Assembly (NCBI RefSeq): GCF_035917675.1
Contig: NZ_CP109104.1
Coordinates: forward strand, 7,626,001-7,690,000
Direction of reading: 5' to 3'
DNA from: Streptomyces sp. NBC_01775
GTDB taxonomy: Bacteria; Actinomycetota; Actinomycetes; Streptomycetales; Streptomycetaceae
DNA length: 64,000 bases
The notes beneath the pieces are model-generated. The model saw nothing but the letters and a program-made list of their open reading frames with translations. It made no database searches and was not told the DNA's origin. Of this stretch, positions 8,036-15,260 are shown piece after piece (within the stretch, counting starts at the first letter, position 1; every line of letters starts with the position of its first letter). The position numbers were made by a program, and so were the translations under genes.

Positions 8036-8359
8036 ATGCGGCGGGTGGCTCAGGTGATCCGGGTCCGTCCCGAACGGCTGGCGGAGTACGTCGAATTGCA
8101 CCGGGCCGTGCCCGGCCCCGTGCTGGCGCGGCTGCGGGCGAGCGGGGTGGCCAACTACTCGATCCACCTGCTCGGCGACCGGCTCTTCAGCTATTTCGAG
8201 TACCACGGTGACGACCTGGAGGCCGACCTCGCCGCTATAGCGGCCGACCCGGCGACCCAGGCGTGGTGGGAGCTGACCGACCCCTGCCAGGAGCCGGTGC
8301 CCGAGGCCGCCGAGGGCCAGTGGTGGGCGCCCATGGAGCAGGTGTTCTTGATGGAATGA
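8036..8359 (+). CDS. L-rhamnose mutarotase family protein (RhaM/YiiL-like)
   Basis: This is a 107-aa protein of the ferredoxin-like L-rhamnose mutarotase family, which interconverts alpha and beta anomers of L-rhamnose. It shows the family's opening R-VRPERLAEYVELHRAV with the active-site Tyr and His, the central SIHLLGDRLFSYFEY, and the Trp pairs TQAWWELTDPCQEP and QWWAPMEQVF. Length is normal. ATG 8036 has GGAAGG nine bases upstream. A much longer open frame upstream is out of frame with, and overlaps, the response regulator, so it is not coding. No other rhamnose genes are nearby, so physiological sugar specificity is uncertain. Confidence 0.85.
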   Translation: MRRVAQVIRVRPERLAEYVELHRAVPGPVLARLRASGVANYSIHLLGDRLFSYFEYHGDDLEADLAAIAADPATQAWWELTDPCQEPVPEAAEGQWWAPMEQVFLME

Positions 8360-8403
8360 GCCGTGAGCGAGCCGGGCGAGGGAGAGTGGTCCGTACGGGT
8401 GAG

Positions 8404-8781
8404 TCAGTGACCCTCGCGCAGCCGGTCCAGCTCCCGGCGCTCGCGCTTGGTGGGGCGCCCGGCACCCCGCTCGCGCTGCGCGACCACGGGGATCTCGACG
8501 CGGGGCGGGGGCGGCGGGCTGTTGTCGACATAGCACTCGGCCGCCGCCGGGGCACCCACCCGCTTCTTGATCAGCTTGCGTACGACCAGGATCCGCTCTC
8601 GGCCCGCCTGCCGTACGCGCACCTCGTCGCCCACCCGGACGGGGTGCGCCGCCTTGGCGCTCTCGCCGTTGACCTTGACGTGTCCGCCGCGCGCCGCCGT
8701 CGCCGCCTGGGAGCGGGTCTTCGTCAGCCGCACGGACCAGATCCAGCTGTCGACCCGCACCGATCCCTCGTCTGCCGTCAT
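8404..8781 (-). CDS. S4-domain RNA-binding protein (HSP15/RqcP-like)
   Basis: This is a 125-aa basic protein. The S4 RNA-binding domain occupies residues about 8-70 (RVDSWIWSVRLTKTRSQAAT, then HVKVNGESAKAAHPVRVGDEV). It is followed by a linker with a run of five prolines and a Lys/Arg-rich tail (GRPTKRERRELDRL). HSP15/RqcP-type proteins bind 50S subunits carrying stalled nascent chains and help rescue. ATG 8779-8781 is chosen because homology begins immediately after it; longer upstream reading is Ala/Arg shadow sequence. It converges with the mutarotase gene, 44 bp between stops. Confidence 0.85.
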   Translation of the reverse strand: MTADEGSVRVDSWIWSVRLTKTRSQAATAARGGHVKVNGESAKAAHPVRVGDEVRVRQAGRERILVVRKLIKKRVGAPAAAECYVDNSPPPPPRVEIPVVAQRERGAGRPTKRERRELDRLREGH

Positions 8782-8927
8782 GTCTCGACTGTAGGCGAGC
8801 GGGCAGGGCCGCAGGGCCCACCGGCCGAAGGCCGTGAGCACCAGTACCTGCCCGTAAGGGCCGCCCGCCGCACCCGCGGCGGCTCCCGCGCGGCGAACTG
8901 CCGCCATACGCCCCAGAATGCCCCTAT

Positions 8928-10790
8928 ATGAACTCTCCGGCCCCCGCCCCCGGGCAACCCCAGGACTCCTCGCAGACGCACGCGAAGGCGCGTGACGACG
9001 CCCTGCGCGAGCTGGACTGCCTGGCCCTGCGCACCGCGGCCCTGGCCCGGATCCGGGCGCGCGAGCGCGTCGCCGAAGGGGCGGAGCACCACCCGGCTCC
9101 GGCCACCGGGAGCGTGCCGGACTCCGCTCACTCCGGCAGCGGTCCCTTCGCCCACGACGACACCGGCACCGACCAGCCCCGCGAGGCCGTCGCGCTGCCC
9201 GGCCTCCCGCCGTGGATCCCCGACGTCCTGGGCGTGCTGCGCGGCAGCTCGACCGTGCTGCGGCCCGACTACGCGCCCGACGGCACGGTGCGCGACTTCA
9301 TCGTCGTCGCCGCCAACCACATCCAGCTGAACAACCAGGAGCGCGGGACAAGCGGCCAGGAGCGCACGACCGAGGACTTCCTGGGCCGTCCCCTCTCCGA
9401 GACCCGCCCCGGCGCCCGTACGAGCGGGATGTACGACGCCTATCACGCGGCCCTGGCCAAGGGCGGCCCCGTCAGCACCGGCACCATCGACTACGTCGAC
9501 GTCCTCGACGGCACCCTCCAGCACGCCCGGCTGCGCGGCACGGTGACCCTGCTGGGGACCGAGGGGCTGCTGCTGACCAACTGGGAGCCGGTCGGCGAGG
9601 CCCGGATCAGCCGTCGCATCCAGGAGAGCAGCCGCACGGGCTGGGTGGAGTGGGACCTGGTCGCGGGGCGGGTGCAGTGGTCCCAGGGGCTGCGCGAGCT
9701 GCTGGGCCTCACCGTGCCGCCGTCTGAGGGCGTCGAGCCGGGCGACGCGCGGAGCGTGGACCGGGCGGCGCGGACGGTCGCCCCGGCCCGGGAGATCGCC
9801 TCCGACATCATGACCATCGGCAGGATGCTGGAGACCGACGACGTGCCCGGCTTCGCCGACGATGTGCGCGTCCTTCTGGAGGGCGGGGAGGTCTCCGACC
9901 GGGAGATCACCATCCACGGCCGGGACAGGGACCGCAGGGTGCGCTGGATCGGCTCGGCCCAGCCGCCGGGGGCGAAGCCGCCCGAGTCCGTGCTCCTGGC
10001 CGCGCGGGACATCACCGAGCAGGACGAGCGCCTGCGCGCCGCGCTCAGCGACGCCGAGCGGCTGCGCCAGGAGGCGGCGGCCGAGCGCCGCGTCTCGGAG
10101 ACCTTCCGGCACGCCCTCACCCCGCCCCTTGCCGCGCTCAAGCCGAGCTGGCTGTCGGTGAGCGCCGCCTATGTGGCCTCCGAATCCGGGGTCGGCGGCG
10201 ACTGGTACAAGTGCCGGGAACTGCCCGACGGGCGCGTGCTGCTGGCCGTCGGCGACGCCTCCGGGCACGGGGTGGAGGCCGCCAGCAGAGCCGTGCAGCA
10301 GCGCTCGGCGCTGGCCGGGCTCGCCTACACCGACGGCGACGCGGGAGAGCTGGCGACGGCGCTGGGAGAGGTCGTCTACTACGCCGGGATCGACACCACG
10401 GCCACGGCGGTCCTGGGCCATCTCGACCCGGAGACCCGTGTCCTGCGCTGGGCCAGCGCCGGGCACCCCTCGCCCGTCCTGGTGCGCGACGGCGAGCCGA
10501 CGGTGCTGAAGGCGGAGCACGGGGTGATGTTCGGCGTCACCCCGGAGGCGACGTACCCGGTCAACTCCACCCAGCTGCGCTCCGGCGACATGCTGCTCAT
10601 CTACACCGACGGCGTCATCGAGCGCAGGGGCATGGACATCGACGCGGGAGTGGCGGCGCTGCTGAGCGCTGTGCGGTACTGCGCGACCCGGGGCGACGAC
10701 GCGGAGACGGTGACCGACTGCCTGGTGGAGACGCTGCTGGGCCCCGAGGCGGAGGACGACGCGACGATCCTGGCGCTGCACGTGGCCTGA
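8928..10790 (+). CDS. PAS-containing PP2C/SpoIIE-type serine phosphatase
   Basis: This 620-aa soluble phosphatase has a PAS-like sensory region (about 90-390, two divergent PAS units, the second ending VLLAARDITEQDERLRAAL) linked by a coiled-coil to a SpoIIE catalytic domain (about 400-620). Catalytic motifs seen are VGGDWYKC, VGDASGHGVEAA, SAGHPSPVLV, LLIYTDGVIE and the terminal DDATILALHV; the metal-binding aspartates are all present. In Streptomyces such proteins dephosphorylate anti-anti-sigma factors and so tune SigB-like stress responses, which fits the SigB-like promoter found at 12.3 kb. The signal sensed is unknown. It ends convergently with the next gene. Confidence 0.93.
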   Translation: MNSPAPAPGQPQDSSQTHAKARDDALRELDCLALRTAALARIRARERVAEGAEHHPAPATGSVPDSAHSGSGPFAHDDTGTDQPREAVALPGLPPWIPDVLGVLRGSSTVLRPDYAPDGTVRDFIVVAANHIQLNNQERGTSGQERTTEDFLGRPLSETRPGARTSGMYDAYHAALAKGGPVSTGTIDYVDVLDGTLQHARLRGTVTLLGTEGLLLTNWEPVGEARISRRIQESSRTGWVEWDLVAGRVQWSQGLRELLGLTVPPSEGVEPGDARSVDRAARTVAPAREIASDIMTIGRMLETDDVPGFADDVRVLLEGGEVSDREITIHGRDRDRRVRWIGSAQPPGAKPPESVLLAARDITEQDERLRAALSDAERLRQEAAAERRVSETFRHALTPPLAALKPSWLSVSAAYVASESGVGGDWYKCRELPDGRVLLAVGDASGHGVEAASRAVQQRSALAGLAYTDGDAGELATALGEVVYYAGIDTTATAVLGHLDPETRVLRWASAGHPSPVLVRDGEPTVLKAEHGVMFGVTPEATYPVNSTQLRSGDMLLIYTDGVIERRGMDIDAGVAALLSAVRYCATRGDDAETVTDCLVETLLGPEAEDDATILALHVA

Positions 10791-10880
10791 GAGCGCGGGT
10801 ACGGGCGTGGGCGCGGGTGCAGGTGCAGGCGCGGGCCGGGTCCTGCCGCGGGCCGGTCCCGGCCGCGAGGGGGCTTGCCG

Positions 10881-11519
10881 TCAGCGGGGCTGCCCCGGCG
10901 CGGCCGAGTTCCCGCGGGAGCGGCCGGACAGGCCCGAAGCGGTGAAGACGGCGCGCGCGGCCTCCTGCTCCACGCGCTGCGCGAGGCGCGCGAGGACCGG
11001 TGCGCCTCGCACGAGGGTGCCGGCACGCTGGGCGCGGCGAGCGCCCTCCTCCAGCCGGAGCCAGATCGCCGGCGTCGCCGTCAGCACAGCCAGGTCCAGC
11101 TCCAGCCGCGTCCCCTCGGCGTCCCGCAGGACGATCCGGCCCGTGCTGCCCGCCGCGCCCTGCTGCCAGTCCAGCGCCACCATCCGGTCGGTACGCACCC
11201 GGCGCTCGCCCCACACGTCGCGGGCGGCCAGCCAGCCGGGCCCGGCCGTCACGCGGGGCGGGACCAACACCACGCACAGCAGCAGGGAGAGCCCCGCCCA
11301 CAGCGCGGCACGCTGCCAGGTGAGGCGGCCGTAGAGGTGGTCGACGATCAGCAGCGAGACGAGCAGGAACGTCCCCGCGCCGACCGCCCAGCGCACTTGC
11401 GCGGCCCAGCGGACGTCGCTCACCCGACGGTCGTGCCGCGCTTGTCCGCCGTGCGGCGCTCGCCCGTCGCGCCGTGCTTGCCTGCCGTGCCATGACCGGT
11501 TGCCGGACAGCCCCTTCAT
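10881..11519 (-). CDS. Two-TM membrane protein with PH-like domain, function unknown
   Basis: This is about 212 aa. A basic N-terminus is followed by two adjacent transmembrane helices (AVGAGTFLLVSLLIVDHLYG and AALWAGLSLLLCVVLVPP, about residues 42-88), then a soluble beta-rich region (about 90-160: RVRTDRMVALDWQQG, RIVLRDAEGTRLELDLAVL) like the small bacterial PH domains of actinobacterial membrane proteins, and a helical tail. ATG 11517-11519 is used, although the ribosome binding site is weak; GTG at 11421-11423 is an alternative that would still keep both helices. Function not known. Confidence 0.65.
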   Translation of the reverse strand: MKGLSGNRSWHGRQARRDGRAPHGGQARHDRRVSDVRWAAQVRWAVGAGTFLLVSLLIVDHLYGRLTWQRAALWAGLSLLLCVVLVPPRVTAGPGWLAARDVWGERRVRTDRMVALDWQQGAAGSTGRIVLRDAEGTRLELDLAVLTATPAIWLRLEEGARRAQRAGTLVRGAPVLARLAQRVEQEAARAVFTASGLSGRSRGNSAAPGQPR

Positions 11520-11719
11520 GACGTTGACATTAGGGACATTCCACCGGAGCTGCCTCTTGGCTGACGCCACCTTGACGAGTTCCGGCCGCGACGGTTGCGC
11601 CCCCGTTCTCGGGGCACTCGCAACGCGCCACGCCCAGCACGCCGAGGTCGTGCTGGGCGTGGTCGTGCTGGGTGTGGCCCTTGTGCGCCCGGGGCCGGGC
11701 TCCGGCGGTCTCCTGCCAC

Positions 11720-12190
11720 TCACTTCGGGTCGGCCTTTCCGCGCTCGTAGCGGTGCAGCCTGCGGTAGCCGGTCAGCTCGCCGTCCTCGTCCAGCGTCAC
11801 CTCGTACGAGCCGAGCATGCTGGTGCTGTCCGGCAGCCGGCGCAGCTCCACGACCTCCACGTGCAGGGTCCAGCCTCCGTCGTCGCCTCTGATGACCGAG
11901 GAGACCGACTCGGATTCCAGGCCGGTGAGCGCCTCCAGCGTGTCCTGGGCCGACCTCAGCACCTGTGCCGCGCCGGGCTTCTTGGGGGCGGGCTGCTCGG
12001 CGGGCTCCTCGGCCGCAGGCTGAGGGCTCTTGCTCCGGCTTCCGCTTCCGGTGCCGGATTTGGTGCCGGTGCCGGCACCGGTGCCGCGGGTGCGTGTGCG
12101 GGTACTGCGGCTGCTGGACCCGGGCTTGCCGTTCCGCGTGCTCGTGCTCTCCGGCTTCGCGCTCGTGCCGTTCGACTCCCGGTCGCTCAT
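11720..12190 (-). CDS. gvpO: Gas vesicle protein GvpO
   Basis: This is a 156-aa protein. The C-terminal half (about 75-156) is the GvpO domain: AQDTLEALTGLESESVSSV, GWTLHVEVVELRRLP and YEVTLDEDGELTGYRRLHRY. The N-terminal 70 residues are a low-complexity Ser/Thr/Lys/Arg-rich tail. GvpO is one of the accessory proteins needed for gas vesicle formation in haloarchaea and is part of streptomycete clusters. Here it lies on the opposite strand, 1.66 kb upstream of gvpA, with three unrelated genes between, whereas gvpO usually precedes gvpA in the same direction. ATG 12188-12190 is chosen because the conserved start MSDRES follows. Confidence 0.88.
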   Translation of the reverse strand: MSDRESNGTSAKPESTSTRNGKPGSSSRSTRTRTRGTGAGTGTKSGTGSGSRSKSPQPAAEEPAEQPAPKKPGAAQVLRSAQDTLEALTGLESESVSSVIRGDDGGWTLHVEVVELRRLPDSTSMLGSYEVTLDEDGELTGYRRLHRYERGKADPK

Positions 12191-12258
12191 CCCGGTGCTC
12201 CTCCCTCTCCTTGCTGCGGGGAACTTCGGCGAACCGCCCGGGTGCCCCGATCCGCGCG

Positions 12259-12283
12259 GACTGAACCGCCGGGTCACGGGTAC
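12259..12283 (+). promoter_or_regulatory. Candidate SigB-type stress promoter
   Basis: GACT at 12259-12262, a 15-bp spacer and GGGTAC at 12278-12283 match the streptomycete SigB consensus GNNT-N14-16-GGGTAC exactly, 26 bp before the ATG of the GlsB/YeaQ-like gene. Genes of that family are typical general stress genes. Confidence 0.5.
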
Positions 12284-12308
12284 CGGGGAGGGGCTGGAAG
12301 GAGAACCG

Positions 12309-12647
12309 ATGGACTTGTCAGACATCCTGAGCGCTCTGATCGTGGGGACCCTCATCGGGGCGCTGGGACGTGGGGTGCTGCCCGGCCGACAGCACATTGG
12401 GCTGCCGATGACCTTCCTCATCGGCATCGGCGCGGCGCTCGGCGGCCTGGGGGTCGCCCGGGGCCTGGGCCTCACCGGAACCGAGGGCGCCGCCTGGGGT
12501 CAGCTGTTTGTACAGGTGGGCCTGGCGGCACTCGGCGTCGCCGCGCTGGACCGGGTCCGTCACCTCTTCATGGTGACGGGCCGCCTCCCGCTGGCGCGGC
12601 TCCGCCTCCCGCTGGCGCGGCTCCGCCTCCCGCTGGCGCGGCGCTGA
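12309..12647 (+). CDS. GlsB/YeaQ/YmgE-family small stress membrane protein
   Basis: This is a 112-aa integral membrane protein with three hydrophobic helices (about 5-22, 33-52 and 66-84) and the glycine-rich pattern GTLIGALGRGVLPG and GIGAALGGLGVARG of the family sometimes called transglycosylase-associated. Function is unclear; members respond to osmotic and general stress. The family normally ends near residue 85-90; here the C-terminus is lengthened by three copies of a 21-bp repeat giving RLPLARL units. A SigB-type promoter is visible upstream and a GGAG ribosome site precedes the ATG. It is divergent from gvpO. Confidence 0.8.
   Translation: MDLSDILSALIVGTLIGALGRGVLPGRQHIGLPMTFLIGIGAALGGLGVARGLGLTGTEGAAWGQLFVQVGLAALGVAALDRVRHLFMVTGRLPLARLRLPLARLRLPLARR
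12582..12643. repeat. Three tandem 21-bp repeats at the 3' end of the YeaQ-like gene
   Basis: Copies at 12582-12602, 12603-12623 and 12624-12643 share CGCCTCCCGCTGGCGCGGCT and add seven residues each (RLPLARL). The stop follows at once, then further imperfect GAGCTGAGCCGGGCTGGGCT repeats run to about 12680, suggesting slippage in this gene tail. Confidence 0.8.
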
Positions 12648-12820
12648 GCTGAGCCGGGCTGGGCTGAGCTGGGCTGGTGCGATGCGGGAGTCGGGAGCGA
12701 TGCGGGAGTGACGGGCGCCCGTGCGCCGCGTGGCGGCGCAGAGGGGCGCAGAGGGGGCGGCTGAGAGCGTCGCGGCTGAGAACGCGGCGGCCGGGGTCGG
12801 GCCCCGCCGCTGTCGTGGGA

Positions 12821-13003
12821 TCAGTCCTCGCCGCGGAAGATGTGCGGCTCGGGATCGTTCTCGTCGGCGGACCGGCGCGGGCCGTAGCCCATCGGTCCGT
12901 CCGGACGTCCCCGGCCGTGGCTCACGTTCCCTGAGACGACCACGGTTCTGCCGCCCCGTCGGCGGTCGTTCCGGTCGTGCGTGGTGCCCTCGGTCTTCTG
13001 CAC
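12821..13003 (-). CDS. Small hypothetical protein (60 aa)
   Basis: This is a 60-residue, highly charged protein with no hydrophobic segment. Visible features are an Arg-rich middle (RNDRRRGGR), a short beta-like stretch (TVVVSGNVSHGRG) and an acidic end (ENDPEPHIFRGED). It is not recognised. Coding status is supported by the GTG start at 13001-13003 with an ideal GGAGGTGATC ribosome binding site four bases upstream, and by placement in an otherwise empty gap between the YeaQ-like gene and the hemerythrin gene, on the opposite strand from both. Confidence 0.6.
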   Translation of the reverse strand: MQKTEGTTHDRNDRRRGGRTVVVSGNVSHGRGRPDGPMGYGPRRSADENDPEPHIFRGED

Positions 13004-13100
13004 CTGCGATCACCTCCACATTCGATTCGAACACGGGTCCCCGCGCCCCGCAGTGCGAAACGGGGGCGGAGGAGACGAAACGGCAGACGGAGGAGAAGAG

Positions 13101-13601
13101 ATGGCGCACAAGCAGGATGTGCTGGAACTGCTCATGGACGACCACCGAGAGTGCGAGCGTCTCTTCGCCGCGTACGAGGCGACCGGTGATCCCGAGCGCC
13201 GCAGGCTGCTGGCCGAGCAGCTCGTCGCCGGGCTGGTACGGCACGCGGCGGCGGAGGAGCGCAGGCTGCACCCCGTCATCCGGCGCAGGCTGTCCGGCGG
13301 CGATCGCCTCGTCGACGCGGCGCTCGCCCGCCGCGCCGAGGTGGAGCGGACGCTGGAGGCGCTGGAGGGCGCCGACCCCCGCTCGCCCGCCTTCGACCGG
13401 GACATGAGCGCGCTCATGAACTGGATCCAGGAACACGTCGCGACCGAGGAGGGCGAGGTCTTCCCCCGGCTGCACGCGGCCCTCAGCCACCGGGAGCGCC
13501 TGGAGCTGGGCGCGGGCGCGCGGGAGGCCAAGCGCCAGGCCCTCGACCCTGGGCCCGGCGTCGTGGACCGGGTCCGCGACTGGCTGACCACCAAGGCGTA
13601 G
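13101..13601 (+). CDS. Hemerythrin (HHE) domain protein
   Basis: This is a 166-aa cytoplasmic four-helix hemerythrin-like protein. Putative di-iron ligands are H15 (DDHRECERLF), H48 and E52 (RHAAAEERRLHP, with H57 nearby), and H112/E116 (EHVATEEGEVFP). The third-helix His, expected around RRAEVERTLEAL, is Arg78 here, so the metal site may be incomplete. Such proteins bind or sense O2, NO or iron. ATG 13101 follows a good GGAGGAGAAG site; the upstream frame includes the spacer and is not coding. Its position between the oxygen-sensing kinase pair and the gas vesicle operon suggests a shared low-oxygen or redox role, by inference. Confidence 0.88.
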   Translation: MAHKQDVLELLMDDHRECERLFAAYEATGDPERRRLLAEQLVAGLVRHAAAEERRLHPVIRRRLSGGDRLVDAALARRAEVERTLEALEGADPRSPAFDRDMSALMNWIQEHVATEEGEVFPRLHAALSHRERLELGAGAREAKRQALDPGPGVVDRVRDWLTTKA

Positions 13602-13768
13602 GGGACGACGTCCCGGCACCCGGCCCAGCGCGCGGCTCGGCGTCCGACCTGGCGCCCGGCCCGGGGTCCGACCGGGGTCCGACCGGGGTCCGCCGGGGTC
13701 CGACCAGCGCCCGGGCCCGGGGCCCGACCCGGCGTCCGGCCTGTGCCTGAGCGGCTGCGGAAGCGACT

Positions 13769-13794
13769 GGTTTGCCCGGACAGCTGACGGCTAC
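13769..13794 (+). promoter_or_regulatory. Candidate stress-type promoter of the gas vesicle operon
   Basis: GGTTTG at 13769-13774, a 14-bp spacer and GGCTAC at 13789-13794 resemble a SigB-type promoter with one mismatch in the -10 (GGGTAC expected), 52 bp upstream of gvpA. The rest of the 244-bp gap contains GGGGTCCGACC repeats (about 13665-13705). Confidence 0.35.
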
Positions 13795-13845
13795 CCGATG
13801 CCGCGTTCGAGCTGCAACGACTAGTAGCGAAGGAGGCATCGCCTC

Positions 13846-14256
13846 ATGACTGTCGCTCCGGCACAGCAGCAAGGCGGCGGTTCCGGCAATCTCTACGACG
13901 TGCTGGAACTGGTCCTCGACAGGGGCCTCGTCATCGACGCGTTCGTGCGTGTGTCTCTCGTCGGTATCGAGATCCTGAAGATCGACATCCGGGTCGTCGT
14001 GGCGAGCGTCGACACATATCTGCGCTTCGCCGAGGCGTGCAACCGGCTCGACCTCGAATCCGGCCGTAACAAGGACCCGGGGCTGCCCGACATCGTGGGC
14101 CAGGTCACCGAGTCCGGCGCCAAGGGCAAGACCAAAGGCGCACTGACCGGAGCCGCGGAGACCGTGTCCGACGCCTACCGCCAGGCCCGCGAGGAGTCCG
14201 AGGAGTCCGGCACCCGGCGGCGCGCCGGCTCGCGGAAGAAGGAGGAGCGGGAGTGA
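13846..14256 (+). CDS. gvpA: Gas vesicle structural protein GvpA
   Basis: This is a 136-aa major shell-type protein. Residues about 14-75 are the conserved GvpA fold: NLYDVLELVLDRGLVIDAFV (helix and first strand) and the second amphipathic strand region IEILKIDIRVVVASVDTYLR. GvpA self-assembles into the ribbed gas vesicle wall. Typical GvpA is about 70-80 residues; this one has a charged C-terminal extension of about 60 residues (GAKGKTKGALTGAAETVSDA, then Arg/Lys/Glu-rich), as in other streptomycete members. A strong GAAGGAGG site precedes ATG 13846. It is the first gene of a tightly coupled operon and overlaps gvpF by GTGA. Confidence 0.93.
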   Translation: MTVAPAQQQGGGSGNLYDVLELVLDRGLVIDAFVRVSLVGIEILKIDIRVVVASVDTYLRFAEACNRLDLESGRNKDPGLPDIVGQVTESGAKGKTKGALTGAAETVSDAYRQAREESEESGTRRRAGSRKKEERE

Positions 14257-15011
14257 GCACCTACGTCTACGGCATCGCCAGGACCCCCAGCCCCAGCATT
14301 CCCGACGGCCTGACCGGCGTGGGGGACCCGCCGCGGCCCGTGCGCGTCCTGAAGGAGGGCGGCCTGGTGGCCGTCGTCAGCGAGGCGCCCGACGGCCTCA
14401 AGCCCAAGCGCAGGGAACTGCTCGCGCACCAGCAGGTGCTCGCCCAGGCCGGCGCGGAGGCCACCGTGCTGCCCATGCGTTTCGGCAGCGTCTCCGAGGA
14501 CGACGAGAAGGTCACCTCGGTCCTCGCCGAGCGGGCCGAGCACTTCCGTGAGCGCCTCGACGCGCTGGAGGGCAAGGCCGAGTACAACATCAAGGCCGTC
14601 CACGACGACGAGGCCGTACTGCACCGCGTCATGGCCGACCAGCCCGATCTGCGCGCGCTCAGCGAGGCCAACCGCGCCGCCGGAGGCGGCAGCTACGAGG
14701 ACCGGCTGCGGCTGGGCGAGATGGTCGCCAACGCCGTCCAGGCCAGGGAAGCCGTCGACGGCGCCACCTTGCGCAGGGCGCTGGAGCCGCTCGCCGCCGA
14801 TATCAGCGAGGGCCCCGAGAGCAGCGGCTGGCTGGCCAACCTGTCCTTCCTCGTCGACAAGGAAGCAGCCGGCGAGCTGCTGGCCGCCGTCGAGGAACTG
14901 GGCACCTCCGAACCCCAACTCGACCTGCGGGTCAGCGGCCCGCTGCCGCCGTACAGCTTCGTTGAGAAGACCGGTGCGACAGCGGACGCCAGCGGATTCG
15001 CGGCAGGCTGA
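14253..15011 (+). CDS. gvpF: Gas vesicle protein GvpF
   Basis: This is a 252-aa GvpF/GvpL-family protein. The N-terminal STYVYGIAR opens the first alpha/beta domain; VLPMRFGSVSEDDEKV is the family signature near residue 75. The C-terminal domain includes LSFLVDKEAAGELLAAVEEL and ends with the conserved SGPLPPYSFVE. GvpF/L proteins bind GvpA and act in nucleation or chaperoning of vesicle assembly. The GTG start at 14253 overlaps the gvpA stop by four bases, indicating translational coupling. Confidence 0.92.
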   Translation: MSTYVYGIARTPSPSIPDGLTGVGDPPRPVRVLKEGGLVAVVSEAPDGLKPKRRELLAHQQVLAQAGAEATVLPMRFGSVSEDDEKVTSVLAERAEHFRERLDALEGKAEYNIKAVHDDEAVLHRVMADQPDLRALSEANRAAGGGSYEDRLRLGEMVANAVQAREAVDGATLRRALEPLAADISEGPESSGWLANLSFLVDKEAAGELLAAVEELGTSEPQLDLRVSGPLPPYSFVEKTGATADASGFAAG

Positions 15012-15023
15012 CGGGAACACCTC

Positions 15024-15260
15024 ATGGGGCTTATCAGCGAATTGCTGCTGCTGCCCGCCGCCCCCTTCCGGGGCACCGCCTGGGTGCTGCGCCAGGTCCA
15101 GGAGGAAGCGGAGCGGCAGTACCGCGACCCCGCCACGGTCCAGCGCGAACTCGCCGCTCTGGAGCAGAAACTGCTCGCGGGCGAGATCGACGAGGACGAA
15201 TTCGACCGGCGCGAGGACGAGCTCCTCGCCCGGCTGGAGAACAGGAACCCATGGACATGA
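15024..15260 (+). CDS. gvpG: Gas vesicle protein GvpG
   Basis: This is a 78-aa small, mostly helical GvpG protein. It starts with a hydrophobic LISELLLLPAAPFRGTAWVL, then a heptad-rich charged helix (QRELAALEQKLLAGEIDEDE, FDRREDELLARLE) typical of the family. GvpG is an accessory factor in vesicle assembly that cooperates with GvpF/L. Length is as expected. The stop overlaps the start region of gvpY (ATGGACATGA), so the genes are coupled. Confidence 0.9.
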   Translation: MGLISELLLLPAAPFRGTAWVLRQVQEEAERQYRDPATVQRELAALEQKLLAGEIDEDEFDRREDELLARLENRNPWT

